From NCBI GenBank assembly GCA_023362775.1, contig JALMGJ010000012.1, positions 23,529,001 to 23,593,000 on the forward strand: a DNA stretch of 64,000 nt, written 5' to 3'. The first letter of the stretch is position 1, and each line of letters begins with the position of its first letter. The translations under genes and the position numbers were made by a program. Origin of the DNA: Charina bottae (lineage: Eukaryota > Chordata > Lepidosauria > Squamata > Charinaidae). The notes beneath the pieces were generated by a model. The model made no database searches, had not been told where the DNA came from, and was given only the letters and a program-made list of their open reading frames with translations. Positions 63,491-64,000 of this stretch are shown one piece after another.

Positions 63491-64000
63491 CAACAGTATT
63501 AACAATATGATGTCAGCTAAGAATTAATAACCATGACAAGGAAATAAAATGGAGAAAAAGGAGCCCCAGGAAATTATGATTCCAACTCCCCCAAATATTG
63601 ATTCTATTTCTCAAAAGTCGTCTTCCTTGCTTCTTTGCCAAGGAAACCAAAATAAACCAAAACAAAACAAAAGTGCAATTCAAATATTTTTGTTGTTTTT
63701 AATAATTTGTGAGATCAGAGTTATAGAAATATTGAGAGATAAATGAACTGAAAAACTTGCAGTAGAAAAAATGCTGCTTTTATTTTAAAACAAAGAACAC
63801 AGGAACTTAGCTTGCTTTCTTCAGCCAAAGAGAAGCACATGGCTATTTAACATATGAATTACTACATAGTTGTTCTCGTACAGGAGTAAACACAAAAGGA
63901 AGATTTACATTTTAAAGCTTTTACAATTACAACTTGGCAGTACCTGAAGTGGACAATGTGTGACATGTGACCACTCACCCATTACTTATTTGGAATAGGA
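63491..64000. other. Unassigned sequence
   Basis: No gene or repeat family recognised up to the window end. Confidence 0.4.

Overview
The window reads as intergenic or intronic DNA of a squamate reptile (lizard or snake). I infer this from the mix of repeats: BovB (RTE-clade) LINEs together with tRNA-derived SINEs that carry a BovB-like 3' end (Sauria-SINE type), plus CR1, L2-type and L1-type LINEs, Penelope-like pieces, a Ty1/copia LTR element and many short hAT-type DNA elements. I recognise no host protein gene, rRNA gene or functional tRNA gene. Every long reading frame belongs to a transposable element.

Layout. 0-8.2 kb: a CR1 copy (minus) split by a nearly complete Ty1/copia element (985-7962, minus, TSD cgaca), itself split by an ORF1-only L1-like insertion (4926-7080, 15-bp TSD). 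9.8-16.2 kb: CR1 and L2-type fragments, two Sauria-type SINEs (one with a telomere-like 5' end) and a second SINE family inside an L2-type LINE. 17.0-22.2 kb: a three-level nest, a small repeat split by a 5'-truncated L1 (20-bp TSD), which is split by a full-length BovB (18474-21693, 12-bp TSD) with an uninterrupted 1010-codon ORF. 22-31 kb: mostly unassigned sequence with a Penelope-type inverted repeat, a hAT MITE and microsatellites. 31.7-37.7 kb: a second ORF1-only L1-like element, a Penelope-like coding fragment split by a hAT MITE, and two BovB pieces in opposite orientation flanking a 1.7-kb CpG-rich block with a 193-bp-arm inverted repeat. 38.5-45.4 kb: SINEs, an old RTE fragment, a MITE-like element with tandem repeats, and a BovB with intact ends but a deleted centre. 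47.5-49.7 kb: a different LINE with a C-terminal C2H2-like finger, interrupted twice. 50-64 kb: MITEs, a 5'-truncated but open BovB (52327-54348), an L2-type copy, a nearly perfect 378-bp-arm palindrome of Penelope type, and older SINEs.

The elements are linked functionally. The intact BovB could supply endonuclease and reverse transcriptase to the Sauria-type SINEs, whose 3' ends resemble its own. L2-type LINEs are the likely partner of the second SINE family. L1 machinery is the likely partner of the ORF1-only elements.

The observation I rate highest is a covarying 5'-terminal fold shared by BovB and by the zinc-finger LINE at 47538. It has a 7-bp P1, a P2 closed by downstream sequence, and a 3-bp P3 with a 7-nt loop. 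The layout resembles HDV-like self-cleaving ribozymes.
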